Origin: Falsiroseomonas stagni DSM 19981 | GTDB taxonomy: Bacteria > Pseudomonadota > Alphaproteobacteria > Acetobacterales > Acetobacteraceae | Length of the DNA: 64,000 bases | Direction of reading: 5' to 3' | NCBI RefSeq assembly: GCF_900114315.1 | Contig: NZ_FOSQ01000007.1 | Coordinates: forward strand, 178,504 to 242,503 | In this document: piece by piece, positions 1-9,496 of the stretch | Position numbering within the stretch: the stretch's first letter is position 1 | How the letters are laid out: every line of letters starts with the position of its first letter | Translations under genes and position numbers: made by a program | The notes under the pieces: generated by a model | Seen by the model: only the letters and a program-made list of their open reading frames with translations | What the model was told of the DNA's origin: nothing | Database searches by the model: none

Positions 1-3000
1 CACCGCGCAGCACGAGTGTCTCGAGGAAACTCGACAGAGTGAACGTGGCTGTCGAGAAGACCTGATCGGTCCCCTCCCCATTCAGTTCAAGAATCCTGTC
101 GCCGGCATTGTCGACGTAGTAGACATCATCGCCCACACCGCCGGCGATGCTGTCCGCCCCCGTGCCGCCGTCCATCGTGTCATTGCCCACGCCGCCCGCA
201 AGCGTGTCGCCATCCGTGCCACCGGAAAGCTGGTCGTTGCCTTCGCCGCCGACCAGGCTGTCCGCGCCCGCGCCGCCGTTCAGGTTGTCGTTGCCGCCGC
301 TGCCGAGCATGATGTCGTTGCCACCACTGCCGTTGATGGCATCCTGGCCCGCCCCGCCGTCGATGGTGTCGGCCCCCCCTGACCCGGTGATCGTGTCACT
401 GCCGGCACCGCCCTCGATGACGTTGCCGACAGTGATGGCGACGGCCTTGGTGGCGGTGAACTCGCCATCGGTGGCGGAGACCATGAAGTCGTAGACGTTG
501 TCGCCACCGGCATCGAGCGGCGTCTCGAAGTCCGGCGCGTTGACGAAGGACACGGCGCCCGTGATGCTGTCGATGGTAAAGATCGCCGCATCCGTACCGG
601 AGATGCTGTAGTTCAGCACCGTGCCCGCATCGATATCAACACCAACCACCGTGTAGGCCGGGCTGGTCACGTTCTCTGTGAAGGCGACAGCTGCGGCGGA
701 GGTGATGCTCAGGCCCTCATTCACGTTGGTGACGGTGATCTGGACCTGCTTGCTTCCCAGCGTGCCGACGACGGTCGGGACACCCGCGACATCGATGATG
801 TCCTGGACAAAGACCTGGATCGTATAGACCGGGCTGCGCGGCGCTTCGAAATTCGGCGACGCCTTGAACGTGATGACGCCCGTATCGGCATCCAGGTCGA
901 AGTTGGCGGCGTCGGCTCCACCGATCGCGAGCGCGTGAGTCCCGCCGGCAACATTCTCGTCATCCGTATAGGTGATCGCGTAGACCGTGCCGGTCGTATT
1001 CTCCTGGAAGGTGGCAGAACCAGCGGAGCCGATGATCGCCGGCGCATTCGCGTCCGTGATCGTCAGCGACAGGTTGACGTTGGAACTCAGTGCTCCGTCA
1101 GAGGCTGTGATGGTCACGTCGTAGATGTTGTCGCCGCCGTCGTCCTGCGGGTTCTCGAAGTCCGGGGCATCGATGAAGGTGGCAACACCGGTTGCGGTGT
1201 CGAAGTCGAACAGCGCCGCATCCGCGCCGCCGAGGGAGTAGACGAGGGTGACCGGACCCGCGGCCGAAGGGCCGCCAGTATCGGTCGCAGAGACAGAGAA
1301 GGCCGTACCGGTGCCGTTCTCCGCGAAGGTCGCCGGCCCCGTGCTCGTGACGACCGGGGCCAGGTTCTCATAGACGTCGGTCACGGTGATCGCGACGTTA
1401 CGCGTCGCGGTGAAGGCGCCGTCGCTCACCGTGAAGGTCAGCCGGTACACATTCGCCAGGGTATCGGCCAGGCTGTCGACCGGCACTTCGAAGTCCGGAG
1501 CCGCCAGGAAGTGGACCTGCCCCGTGCCGGAATCGTAGCTGAAGAGGTCGGCATCCGCCCCGCCCATGGTCACGGCCAGATACGAATTGTCACCACCCGC
1601 GGGTCCCGCCGCACCGCCCGTATCGACGATGACCAGCGTGTAGGCAGCGCCCGTGCCATTCTCCGCGAAGTTCGCGGTGGCGGCGGAGGTCACGACCGGG
1701 GCGACATTCTCATAGACGTCGGTGACGGTGATCGCCACCGCCTGGGTCGCGGACCTGCTGCCATCGCTGCTGGTGACGGTGATATCGTAGATGTGGTCGC
1801 CATTCGAATCATCCGGCTGCTCGAAATCCTTCGCCGAACTGATCGAGACGGCGCCTGTGGCGGCGTTGATGCTGAAATGCCCGGCATCGGTACCGCCGAG
1901 GGTGTAGACGAGCGCGACCGGGCGCGGCCCGAGTTCATCGCCATCGTCGGTCGCGGCAGCGGTGTAGACCACACCGGTCGCGTTCTCGACGATCGAGCCG
2001 GTGTCGCCGGAGGTGAAGACGGGTGCCTTGTTCTCATAGACCAGGTTGGTGACCCGGATCGCGACCTGCTGCACCAGGGGCTGGTAGCCATCGCTGACGG
2101 TGATGCTGACGTTGTAGACGTTGTCGGCGCCGGCATCGGCCGGTGCCTCGAAATCAGGTGCCGTCTTGAAGCTGAGGTCGCCGGTGGTCGTGTTGAGGTT
2201 GAACAGCGCGGCATCGGTGCCGCCGAGCCGCAGGGTCAGCGGATCGCCATCCGGATCGTCGCCGATCACCGTATAGACGGCGCCGGTCGTGTTCTCCGGC
2301 ACGCTGATGCGGGTGTTGACGGCGGGCAGGTCGTTGGTGCCCTGGATGGTCACCGTGACGGTGCCGGTGCGCTGAACGCCCTCCCCATCTTCCATGACGT
2401 ACTGGAAGTAGGTCGCCGTCGTCTGCCCTTGCTTCAGCGACTGGAAGTTCAGGCCGGGGTCGTAGACGACCTTGCCGTCAACGATGCTGGCGCTGCCGAT
2501 GAGATTCGCGGTGTTGAGTGACACCAGCGTCTTCGAGGATCCGGCCGTCGCCGTCTCGTCATTCGCCAGGACGTCGATGGTGACGGCGGCACCGTCCTCG
2601 ATGGCGGTCGCTCGGTCAGGCAGGGCAACGGAGGACGGCTCGAGGGTGACGACGAAGACGTCGTAGTCGAAGCCCACATCGCTGTCGTCGGCGTAACCGT
2701 TACTCTTGTTAGAAGCCAGAACCAGCTTGCTGCCATCCGCGGACAGGGCGGCGGCGGACTGCTCCTTCGCGATCCAGGTGATCGAGCCGGTGTCGCGGTC
2801 CAGCACGTAGACGTTGGTTGCGCCATCGGTATGGTCAGGATCAAGATTCCTGGCCGAGCTCAGGAAGACGAGCTTCCTGCCATCAGCCGACAGCGCGCCG
2901 AGGTCGCTGAACACGAAAGCGCTGCTCGTGGTGAAGTCACCGTCGGGAATGGTCGCGCCGGCCGCTGCGAAGACATCCGTCAGCTCCCCGGTGACGAGGT

Positions 3001-3904
3001 CCTTCTCCATCAGTGTGGTTCTGGTGGTGGAACCAGTGTCCACGGTCAGCCGGAAGAAGATCTTGGCGCCGTCGGGGGAGAAGCTCACCCCCCGCGCCGC
3101 CGCAGTCTCCAACTCGCTGCCATCGCTCGCCGTGCTGACGCGGGTGATCGCGCCCGTCAGCAGGTCCTTGATGAAGATGTCATAAGTGTAGGGAAGGTTG
3201 CTCGACGGGGTGCCATTGGTGTCGTTAGGCACGAGGTTGCTGGCTGGGGAAGCGAAGGCGATCTTTGTGCCATCCGGCGAAAAGACCGGGAGTTCGACGT
3301 AGTTGTTCGCATTCGCTCCCGCCGCATTGCTGGATACCAGCGTGTAGGCGCCAGTCGCCAGGTTCTTGACGTACACGTTGTCGAAGCCGCCGGTAACGCC
3401 GGGGACGAGCGTCGTCGCGTTCGACACAAAGGCGATGCTCTTGCCGTCCGGAGAATAGGCCAGATGGGAGAAATAGGCGTTCGGCTCGGCTCCGCCCGGG
3501 ATGACCGACTCCAGCGTCACGGCGCCCGTGATCAGGTCCTTGATGTAGAGGTCCGTGCGGTTGTTCGTATCGGTGGGACCGAGATTGGTGGCGTCGCTGT
3601 AGAAGGCCAGCTTCGTTCCATCAGGAGAGAAGAGGAAACCGATGTACGCGGCGCCGTTGGCTTCGGCGCCGGAGACCCCCCGCGAAACGATGGTCAATTC
3701 GCCGGTGTAGAGATCCTTGACGAAGATGTCCCGCTTGCCGTTCGTGTCGCCGGGAACGAGGTTCGACGCCTCGGTGACGAAGGCGATCTTCGTGCCGTCC
3801 GGCGAGATGGCAAAGACGTCAGTTCTGTTGTTCGCCTTCACACCCGCGGCGGTTTCGGTCACGCGGGCGAAGCCCCCGATGGTGGGGGAGAGGATGGAGG
3901 TCAT
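1..3904 (-). CDS. Giant RTX/cadherin-like secreted protein with N-terminal beta-propeller (partial, C-terminus beyond window)
   Basis: An uninterrupted minus-strand frame starts at the ATG at 3904 and stays open to base 1 (1301 residues visible). Residues about 25-410 hold seven PD40/TolB-type propeller motifs (SPDGTKIAF, SPDGKSIAF, SADGSKLVL and variants). Residues about 430-525 form a VCBS-like domain ending TVTIQGTND. About 525-1155 hold six cadherin-like repeats of about 100 residues, each with a GGxDAxxF core, a DFExP motif and an ITVTDVYEN-type linker. From about 1160 there are glycine-rich calcium-binding RTX nonapeptides (GGxGNDxLxGG). There is no N-terminal signal peptide, as expected for type I secretion, whose signal would lie in the missing C-terminus. 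A GGGAC ribosome site precedes the start. Role in adhesion or biofilm is inferred from architecture only. The 263 bp upstream are relatively AT-rich and carry no gene. Confidence 0.9.
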   Translation of the reverse strand, partial: MTSILSPTIGGFARVTETAAGVKANNRTDVFAISPDGTKIAFVTEASNLVPGDTNGKRDIFVKDLYTGELTIVSRGVSGAEANGAAYIGFLFSPDGTKLAFYSDATNLGPTDTNNRTDLYIKDLITGAVTLESVIPGGAEPNAYFSHLAYSPDGKSIAFVSNATTLVPGVTGGFDNVYVKNLATGAYTLVSSNAAGANANNYVELPVFSPDGTKIAFASPASNLVPNDTNGTPSSNLPYTYDIFIKDLLTGAITRVSTASDGSELETAAARGVSFSPDGAKIFFRLTVDTGSTTRTTLMEKDLVTGELTDVFAAAGATIPDGDFTTSSAFVFSDLGALSADGRKLVFLSSARNLDPDHTDGATNVYVLDRDTGSITWIAKEQSAAALSADGSKLVLASNKSNGYADDSDVGFDYDVFVVTLEPSSVALPDRATAIEDGAAVTIDVLANDETATAGSSKTLVSLNTANLIGSASIVDGKVVYDPGLNFQSLKQGQTTATYFQYVMEDGEGVQRTGTVTVTIQGTNDLPAVNTRISVPENTTGAVYTVIGDDPDGDPLTLRLGGTDAALFNLNTTTGDLSFKTAPDFEAPADAGADNVYNVSITVSDGYQPLVQQVAIRVTNLVYENKAPVFTSGDTGSIVENATGVVYTAAATDDGDELGPRPVALVYTLGGTDAGHFSINAATGAVSISSAKDFEQPDDSNGDHIYDITVTSSDGSRSATQAVAITVTDVYENVAPVVTSAATANFAENGTGAAYTLVIVDTGGAAGPAGGDNSYLAVTMGGADADLFSYDSGTGQVHFLAAPDFEVPVDSLADTLANVYRLTFTVSDGAFTATRNVAITVTDVYENLAPVVTSTGPATFAENGTGTAFSVSATDTGGPSAAGPVTLVYSLGGADAALFDFDTATGVATFIDAPDFENPQDDGGDNIYDVTITASDGALSSNVNLSLTITDANAPAIIGSAGSATFQENTTGTVYAITYTDDENVAGGTHALAIGGADAANFDLDADTGVITFKASPNFEAPRSPVYTIQVFVQDIIDVAGVPTVVGTLGSKQVQITVTNVNEGLSITSAAAVAFTENVTSPAYTVVGVDIDAGTVLNYSISGTDAAIFTIDSITGAVSFVNAPDFETPLDAGGDNVYDFMVSATDGEFTATKAVAITVGNVIEGGAGSDTITGSGGADTIDGGAGQDAINGSGGNDIMLGSGGNDNLNGGAGADSLVGGEGNDQLSGGTDGDTLAGGVGNDTMDGGTGADSIAGGVGDDVYYVDNAGDRILELNGEGTDQVFSTATFTLSSFLETLVLRG

Positions 3905-4167
3905 GGGGTGCCGTCCCTGGTCTGAGCGTTGCTGCGACGACGGCGCACCCGATGAGCGGCCGTGCGATTTATGCGAAGGCTCCCACGGATCTACCGGCTG
4001 CTCAATAATTCATACGGTCTTTTATCGAGGACATTGCAAGAAGAGACTCAGTCTAGAGCATGAAATTCTTGAAATAATTGGCTGATATCGCCTTTTGATT
4101 GTACGCCGACGCCTCATTCCCGCTTGCCGGGAAAATTCTGGCCGACAACCCGCCCGTGGCCACCCAT

Positions 4168-4734
4168 TCAACCGTTGCGGGTGGCCAGCGCCTTCAGGCA
4201 CGCCTCGAAGCCCGTGAGGTCGGACCAGCGCTGCGCGGCCGGCACCGCGCGGCGCACCAGCATCCCATCCGCCGCACGGATGCCGCCATCGATCATCAGA
4301 TTGTCGGTGAGGCCGAAGGATTCGAGTGAGAGTCCCTCCCCATCCACCCACTCGCCTTCAGCGTCACGGCGCGCGGCATCGCCGAGGAAGCGGCGCGTGC
4401 GGGTGCTGAAATCGGCGTCGTCGTTGCTGTAGCCCAGCACCGGACGGCCGAGCGCCCGCATGAAGCCCAGTTCGTAGACGGTGCCGGCATCGGCGGATGG
4501 GCCTCGGAAGGGCGTCAGATTCGCCACCAGGGCATCGCAGGCGCGGATATGCGCCTCGTTCCGCAGGTAGATGGCGTACCAGAGATCGGGCGCCGCATCG
4601 GCGGCGGGATCGGGCCGCGGATCGGTGGGGAAGACCCCCTCCAGCCCGTACAGCGCGCAGAGGCGCTTCTTCTCCGCCGCCATGGCGGCAGCATCGGGCA
4701 GGAAGACGTCGGGGCCGGCGAGGTAGACTTTCAT
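4168..4734 (-). CDS. Nucleoside 2-deoxyribosyltransferase family protein
   Basis: This 188-residue protein begins with MKVYLAGPDVF, the phosphate/nucleoside-binding start typical of the nucleoside 2-deoxyribosyltransferase family (PF05014). The family moves deoxyribose between bases or hydrolyses nucleoside monophosphates. A central run (DALVANLTPFRGPSADAGT followed by YELGFMRALG) matches the family core, including the active-site Glu of the YELG segment. I chose the ATG at 4734 because it follows an AGAGGGGG ribosome site and puts the family motif at the N-terminus; an in-frame upstream extension has no family similarity. It is divergent from the alpha/beta hydrolase, 79 bp away. The substrate is not evident from the sequence. 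Confidence 0.85.
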   Translation of the reverse strand: MKVYLAGPDVFLPDAAAMAAEKKRLCALYGLEGVFPTDPRPDPAADAAPDLWYAIYLRNEAHIRACDALVANLTPFRGPSADAGTVYELGFMRALGRPVLGYSNDDADFSTRTRRFLGDAARRDAEGEWVDGEGLSLESFGLTDNLMIDGGIRAADGMLVRRAVPAAQRWSDLTGFEACLKALATRNG

Positions 4735-4813
4735 GGCCCCCTCTTGCCTCAAACAGGGGTGGTTGTGGAACGGGGGGCTTGCCGCGCGCGGCGGCCCCGC
4801 GTGCAATGCGGCC

Positions 4814-5617
4814 ATGGACCCCGAAGCCGAATACAACAACCGCGCCCGCGTGCCCGAACACCCCGCCGTGATGGCGGGATGGCAAAGGGACGCCAGCGCC
4901 TGGCGGGAAGCCTGCCCGCGCGCCGAACTCGGCCTCGTCTACGGGATCGGGGAACGGGAGCGGCTGGACCTGTTCTGGCCAGAGGGAGAGGCCGTCGCCA
5001 TGGCCGTCTTCATCCATGGCGGATACTGGATGGCACTCGGGCGCGAATGGGTCAGCCATTGCGCGCGGGGGTTGAACGGCCATGGGATTGCGGTGGCGGT
5101 ACCGTCCTATGACCTGGCGCCAGGCGTCACCGTCAGCACCATCGTCGCGCAGATGCGCGCCGCCTGCGCCTTCCTGTTCCGCCGGCACGGCCGGCGCCTG
5201 ATGGTGACGGGCCATTCCGCCGGCGGGCAATTGGCGGCGATGATGCTGGCGACGGAATGGCGCGCGATGGATCCGGCACTGCCGGCGGACCTCGTGCCCG
5301 CCGCGCTGCCGATTTCCGGCGTGTTCGAGCTGGAGCCGCTGCTGCCCACGACCATCGGCGCGGGCCTGCGGATCACGCCGGCAGAGGCCCGCGCCGTGTC
5401 GCCCCGCTTCCTGCCGAAGCCCCCGGGCACTCTCCACTGCGTGGTTGGCGGTGACGAAAGCCCGGAGTACCTGCGCCAGACACGCGACATGGCGGCCGCC
5501 TGGGGCGGCAAGGCAGAGGCGCTGCCGGGGTTGAACCACTTCACAGTCATCGCGCCGCTGGCCGATCCGGGCAGCGCGCTGGTGGGGCATGCAAAACGGC
5601 TTGCATGTCGCCGATAG
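4814..5617 (+). CDS. Alpha/beta hydrolase, kynurenine-formamidase-like esterase
   Basis: The 267-residue protein has the esterase/formamidase signature HGGYW near residue 75 (oxyanion hole), the nucleophile elbow GHSAGG near residue 135, and a C-terminal GLNHFTV carrying the likely catalytic His. N-terminal YNNRARVPEHP is typical of the arylformamidase-like subgroup, which hydrolyses N-formylkynurenine to kynurenine. It ends 36 bp before the ABC-transporter receptor gene. Because kynurenine breakdown gives anthranilate, and an aminobenzoyl-CoA-type cluster lies 10 kb downstream, that activity would fit, but the family is broad and a general carboxylesterase is equally possible. The start is the ATG at 4814; the ribosome site is weak. 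Confidence 0.8.
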   Translation: MDPEAEYNNRARVPEHPAVMAGWQRDASAWREACPRAELGLVYGIGERERLDLFWPEGEAVAMAVFIHGGYWMALGREWVSHCARGLNGHGIAVAVPSYDLAPGVTVSTIVAQMRAACAFLFRRHGRRLMVTGHSAGGQLAAMMLATEWRAMDPALPADLVPAALPISGVFELEPLLPTTIGAGLRITPAEARAVSPRFLPKPPGTLHCVVGGDESPEYLRQTRDMAAAWGGKAEALPGLNHFTVIAPLADPGSALVGHAKRLACRR

Positions 5618-5634
5618 TTCAAGCTTAAAATATC
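5613..5634. promoter_or_regulatory. Candidate operator: 22-bp dyad upstream of the ABC importer
   Basis: The site begins GATAGTTCAAGCTT and ends AAAATATC. GATA and TATC are complementary, as are the TT/AA pairs around the central AAGCTT, making an imperfect palindrome. It lies 20 bp before the start of the receptor gene, directly after the hydrolase stop. Two sites with the same 14-base left half (GAT-R-K-TT-Y-A-R-GCTT) occur between the divergent catabolic genes near 15.2 kb. The role is inferred from this recurrence and placement. Confidence 0.6.
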
Positions 5635-5653
5635 TACGGGAGACGGAGGAACG

Positions 5654-6844
5654 ATGATGCGGTTCGAACTGGGCCGGCGCGCGGCGCTGGGCCTTGGCGC
5701 CTCGGCGCTTGCCATGCCGCTGGTGGCACGCGCGCAGGCGGCGCCGGTGAAGGTGGGGCTGGTGGCGGTTCTGACGGGGCCGCAGGCCTCGCTGGGGACG
5801 CATCTGCGGGACGGCTTCATGCTGGGCATGCGGCACCTGGAGAACCGCCTCGGCGGCCGCGGCGCGGAGGTGCTGGTGATCGATGACGAGCTTCGCCCCG
5901 ATGCCGCCGTGACCAAGGTGCGCGCGGCGATCGAGCGCGACCGCTGCGACGTGATCGTCGGTGTCGTCTTCTCCAACATCCTGGCCGCCATCATGCGACC
6001 GGTGACGGAGACGCAGACCTTCCTGATCTCGACCAATGCGGGCCCCTCCCCCTTCGCCGGGCGCGGCTGCAACCCGTTCTTCTTCGCGACCTCCTACGTC
6101 AATGACCAGAACCATGCGGTGATGGGCCAGGCGGCGCAGGATGCCGGCTACCGCCGCGTGATGATCATGACGCCGAACTACCAGGCGGGGCGCGATGCCG
6201 CGGCCGGCTTCAAGTCCCGCTTCCGGGGCGAGGTGGTGGACGAGATCTACACGCCGCTGACGCAGCTCGACTTCTCGGCGGAGCTGGCGCGGATCGCGGC
6301 GGCGCGGCCGGATGCGCTGTTCACCTTCATGCCGGGCGGGCTCGGCGTGAACCTGGTGCGGCAGTACCGCCAGGCGGGCCTCGGCAACATCCCCTTCCTC
6401 TCCGCCTTCACGGTGGATGAGGCGGTGCTGCCGGCGCAGGGCGAAGCCGCGGTCGGCTTCTTCACCGGCACCACCTGGACGCCGACGCTGCCGAACGAGC
6501 AGAACGCCCGCTTCGTGCGGGACTTCGAGGGGCAGTTCAACTACGTCCCCGCCAGCTATGCGGCGCATGCCTATGACAGCGCCTTCCTGCTGGACAGCGC
6601 CATCCGTCGCACGGGTGGCAACCTGGCCGACAAGGGCGCGCTGCGCGCCGCCATCCGGGCGGCCGATTTCCGCAGCGTGCGTGGCAATTTCGCCTTCGGC
6701 GCCAACCACTTCCCGGTGCAGGATTTCTGGCTGGCCAAGGTGGCCCGCCGCGCGGATGGCAAGTTCCAGACGGAGCATGAACGGAAGGTCTTTGACAACG
6801 TCGTCGATCCCTTCGCGGCCGAGTGCCGCATGCCCGCGGCCTGA
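5654..6844 (+). CDS. LIV-type ABC transporter periplasmic substrate-binding protein
   Basis: This 396-residue protein has an N-terminal export signal (charged start with GRRA, hydrophobic ALGLGASALAMPLVA, cleavage near ARA-QA) and a Peripla_BP_6 fold beginning VKVGLVAVLTGPQASLG. It is the receptor of a branched-chain-amino-acid-type (HAAT) importer; many such receptors bind aromatic acids instead. A GGAGG ribosome site precedes the ATG at 5654. It heads a run of five co-directional genes with permeases and ATPases directly behind. The shared dyad just upstream and the nearby aromatic-CoA cluster suggest an aromatic acid ligand, which is inference. Confidence 0.93.
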   Translation: MMRFELGRRAALGLGASALAMPLVARAQAAPVKVGLVAVLTGPQASLGTHLRDGFMLGMRHLENRLGGRGAEVLVIDDELRPDAAVTKVRAAIERDRCDVIVGVVFSNILAAIMRPVTETQTFLISTNAGPSPFAGRGCNPFFFATSYVNDQNHAVMGQAAQDAGYRRVMIMTPNYQAGRDAAAGFKSRFRGEVVDEIYTPLTQLDFSAELARIAAARPDALFTFMPGGLGVNLVRQYRQAGLGNIPFLSAFTVDEAVLPAQGEAAVGFFTGTTWTPTLPNEQNARFVRDFEGQFNYVPASYAAHAYDSAFLLDSAIRRTGGNLADKGALRAAIRAADFRSVRGNFAFGANHFPVQDFWLAKVARRADGKFQTEHERKVFDNVVDPFAAECRMPAA

Positions 6845-6859
6845 GGGACGGGACGAGGG

Positions 6860-7783
6860 ATGTCGACGACGCTCCTGCTGGTGCAGGGCCTGAACGGCCT
6901 GCAACTCGGCATCCTTCTCTTCCTCATCGCGGCGGGGCTGACGCTGGTCTTCGGGGTGATGGATTTCATCAACCTGGCGCATGGCGTGCAGTACATGGTG
7001 GGCGCCTATTTCGCCGCCTTCTTCGCCGCGCAGACCGGCAGCTTCTGGCTGGCCTTGCTGCTGGCGCTGCCGGCGGCGCTGCTGTTCGGCCTGCTGCTGG
7101 AATTCCTGGTCTTCCGGCATCTATATGACCGCGATCACATGGCGCAGGTGCTGGCGACCTTCGGCGTGATCCTGGTGCTGAACCAGGGCGTGAAGATGGT
7201 CTTCGGCGCGGCGCCGCTGCAGGTGCCGCTGCCCGATGCGCTGACGGGCGGCATCCGCGTGATGGACGGCCTGCTCTATCCCACCTATCGGCTCGCCATC
7301 ATCGCGGGTGGGCTCGCCACCGCCGGGCTGCTCTGGTGGCTGGTGGAGCGCACGAAGGTCGGCATGCTGGTGCGCGCGGGCGCGACGAACGCACCGATGG
7401 TGGCGGCGCTCGGCGTCGATATCCGGCGGTTGTTCATGATCGTCTTCGGCTTCGGGGCGATGCTGGCGGGCTTCGCGGGGGTGCTGGCGGCGCCGATCCT
7501 GTCGGTGGAGCCCGGGATGGGCGACAACCTGCTGATCCTGGCCTTCGTCGTCATCGTCATCGGCGGCATCGGCAGCATCCGCGGCGCCTTCCTGGCGGCG
7601 CTGCTGGTCGGGCTGGTGGAAACGCTGGGGCGGTCCATGATGCCGGACCTGATGCGGCTGTTCCTGTCACCGAGCGAGGCGCGGCAGGTCGGCGCGGCGC
7701 TGTCCTCCATGCTGATCTACATCGCCATGGCGGCGATCCTGGCCTTCCGGCCCGCGGGACTGTTCCCGGTGCGGGCGTCCTGA
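6860..7783 (+). CDS. LIV-type ABC transporter permease, LivH family
   Basis: The 307-residue integral membrane protein starts LVQGLNGLQLGILLFLIAAG and contains the LivH signature GLTLVFGVMDFINLAHG near residues 25-45, then about eight hydrophobic segments. The cytoplasmic loop with ATNAPMVAALGVDIRRL (about residues 175-190) is the EAA-like coupling region that contacts the ATPase. It lies 15 bp behind the receptor gene with a GACGAGGG ribosome site, and 2 bp before the LivM gene. It should form the inner-membrane pore with LivM. Confidence 0.95.
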   Translation: MSTTLLLVQGLNGLQLGILLFLIAAGLTLVFGVMDFINLAHGVQYMVGAYFAAFFAAQTGSFWLALLLALPAALLFGLLLEFLVFRHLYDRDHMAQVLATFGVILVLNQGVKMVFGAAPLQVPLPDALTGGIRVMDGLLYPTYRLAIIAGGLATAGLLWWLVERTKVGMLVRAGATNAPMVAALGVDIRRLFMIVFGFGAMLAGFAGVLAAPILSVEPGMGDNLLILAFVVIVIGGIGSIRGAFLAALLVGLVETLGRSMMPDLMRLFLSPSEARQVGAALSSMLIYIAMAAILAFRPAGLFPVRAS

Positions 7784-7785
7784 CG

Positions 7786-8733
7786 ATGCGCCAGCTGCGA
7801 TCCGAGTTGCCCGCCCTGCTGCTGCTGGGTGCGCTCGCCCTGGCCCCCTTCGTGGGGTTCGGCGAGGGCTATGTGCTGACGCTGCTGGCGCGGGCCATGA
7901 TCCTGGCGATGGCGGCGGTCGCGCTGTCGCTGCTGGTCGGTGGCGCGGGCCTCGTCTCCATGGGCCATGCCGCGATGATGGGCTTCGGCGCCTATGCCGT
8001 GGTGATCCTGGATGATGCGCGCATCGTGGAGGCGCATGTCGTGCTGCCCGTCGCCATCCTGGCGGCTGCCGGCTTCGCGCTGGTGACGGGCGCGGTCGCG
8101 GTCAGGACCAGCGGCGTGCACTTCATCATGATCACGCTGGCCTTCGGGCAGATGGCCTTCTTCACCGCGACCTCGCTCGCGGGCTATGGCGGCGACGATG
8201 GCTACACGCTCTATGCGCGGAACACCGTGGCGGGCGGGCGGCTGCTGGAGAACAAGCTGGCCTTCCACTACGTCTGCCTGGGTGCGCTGACGGCTTCCTG
8301 GCTGCTCTGCCGCATGCTGCTGGCCTCCCGCTTCGGGCGCGTGCTGCGCGCCGTGAAGGGCAATCCGATGCGGGCCCAGGCGCTCGGCTTCGACCCCTAT
8401 CCCTACCGCCTGACGGCCTATGTCATCGCCGGCGCGATCGGCGGCGCGGCGGGGTTCCTCTTCGCCAATGCCGCGGAGTTCGTCGCACCGGCCTACATCT
8501 CCTGGCAGCGCTCCGGCGAATTGCTGTTCATGGTCATCCTCGGCGGGCTGTCCGGCCTGCATGGCGCGCTGCTCGGCGCGCTGGGCTTCGTGCTGCTGGA
8601 GGAATGGCTGTCCCATCAATGGGAGCATTGGCGCATCCTCTTCGGCGTGCTGCTGATCCTGGCCGTGCTGTTCCTGCCGAACGGCCTGTCCGGCATCCCT
8701 GGCCAGGTCGCGAAGGGGTTCCGCCGTGGCTGA
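7786..8733 (+). CDS. LIV-type ABC transporter permease, LivM family
   Basis: This 315-residue membrane protein contains the LivM hallmarks LLVGGAGLVSMGHAAMMGFG (about residues 50-70), TSGVHFIMITLAFGQM (about 108-123) and the coupling loop VKGNPMRAQALGFDPY (about 188-203). It partners the LivH-type permease. The ATG at 7786 follows the preceding stop by two bases; an open frame extends upstream into the permease gene but carries only antisense-like composition. Its 3' end overlaps the next gene's GTG start by 8 bp. Confidence 0.94.
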   Translation: MRQLRSELPALLLLGALALAPFVGFGEGYVLTLLARAMILAMAAVALSLLVGGAGLVSMGHAAMMGFGAYAVVILDDARIVEAHVVLPVAILAAAGFALVTGAVAVRTSGVHFIMITLAFGQMAFFTATSLAGYGGDDGYTLYARNTVAGGRLLENKLAFHYVCLGALTASWLLCRMLLASRFGRVLRAVKGNPMRAQALGFDPYPYRLTAYVIAGAIGGAAGFLFANAAEFVAPAYISWQRSGELLFMVILGGLSGLHGALLGALGFVLLEEWLSHQWEHWRILFGVLLILAVLFLPNGLSGIPGQVAKGFRRG

Positions 8734-9496
8734 GGCGCTCCTTTCGCTGCGCAACCTGAGGAAACGCTTCGGCGGCCTGGCCGTCACCGACGACGTGTCG
8801 CTCGATGTCACGCCGGGGGAGATCCACGCGATCATCGGCCCCAACGGCGCGGGGAAGACAACCCTGATCAATGAGATCAGCGGCGTGCTGCCGGTGGATG
8901 CGGGCCAGGTCTTCTTCGCCGGGCGGGACATCACCGCGCTGCCGCTGCATCGCCGCGCCAGGCTCGGCCTGGCGCGCAGCTTCCAGATCACCTCCGTCAT
9001 CCCCGCCTTCACGGCGCTGGAGAATACCGCGCTCGCCGTGCAGGCGGGCGCGGGGTCCAGCTTCCGCTTCTTCCGCCCGGCCTCCACCGAACAGCGGCTG
9101 AACCAGGCAGCGATGGCGGCGCTGGAGGCGGTGGGCCTCGGCGCCCGCGCGCAGGTGCCGGCGGGGGCGATGAGCCATGGGGAGAAGCGGCAGCTCGAAC
9201 TCGCCATCGCCCTCGCCACGGAGCCCCGCCTGCTGCTGCTGGACGAACCGCTGGCCGGCGCGGGGCCGGAGGAGACGGAGCGGCTGATCGGCATCCTGCG
9301 ATCCTTGCGCGGCCGCTACACCATCGTGCTGGTGGAGCACGACATGCAGGCGGTCTTCGCCCTCGCCGACCGGATCTCCGTCCTCGTCTATGGCCGTGTC
9401 ATCGCGACCGGCGCCACGGAGGAGATCCGCGCCAACCCCGAGGTGAAGGCCGCCTATCTCGGCGAGGACGAGATGACGCTGGACCATGTGCCATGA
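8726..9496 (+). CDS. LIV-type ABC transporter ATPase, LivG family
   Basis: The 256-residue ATPase has Walker A GPNGAGKTT (about residues 38-46), the LivG-type segment LGLARSFQITSVIPAFTALEN, the ABC signature replaced by the family form MSHGEKRQLELA, Walker B LLLLDEPLAG, and the switch His in LVEHDM. It starts at a GTG that overlaps the LivM stop by 8 bp. It energises import with the LivF partner, which overlaps its end by 4 bp. Confidence 0.95.
   Translation: MAEALLSLRNLRKRFGGLAVTDDVSLDVTPGEIHAIIGPNGAGKTTLINEISGVLPVDAGQVFFAGRDITALPLHRRARLGLARSFQITSVIPAFTALENTALAVQAGAGSSFRFFRPASTEQRLNQAAMAALEAVGLGARAQVPAGAMSHGEKRQLELAIALATEPRLLLLDEPLAGAGPEETERLIGILRSLRGRYTIVLVEHDMQAVFALADRISVLVYGRVIATGATEEIRANPEVKAAYLGEDEMTLDHVP

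Noticed and set aside
935..2521. A 528-residue plus-strand open frame rich in Arg, Gly, Val and Asp
   Set aside because: It is the antisense of the cadherin-like repeats. The minus-strand frame gives recognisable propeller, cadherin and RTX motifs over 3.9 kb without a stop, so the plus-strand frame is a GC-composition shadow.
4364..7120. A 918-residue minus-strand frame rich in Arg, Gln and His
   Set aside because: It runs antisense to the hydrolase, receptor and permease genes and has no domain similarity; its composition is that of reversed high-GC codons.
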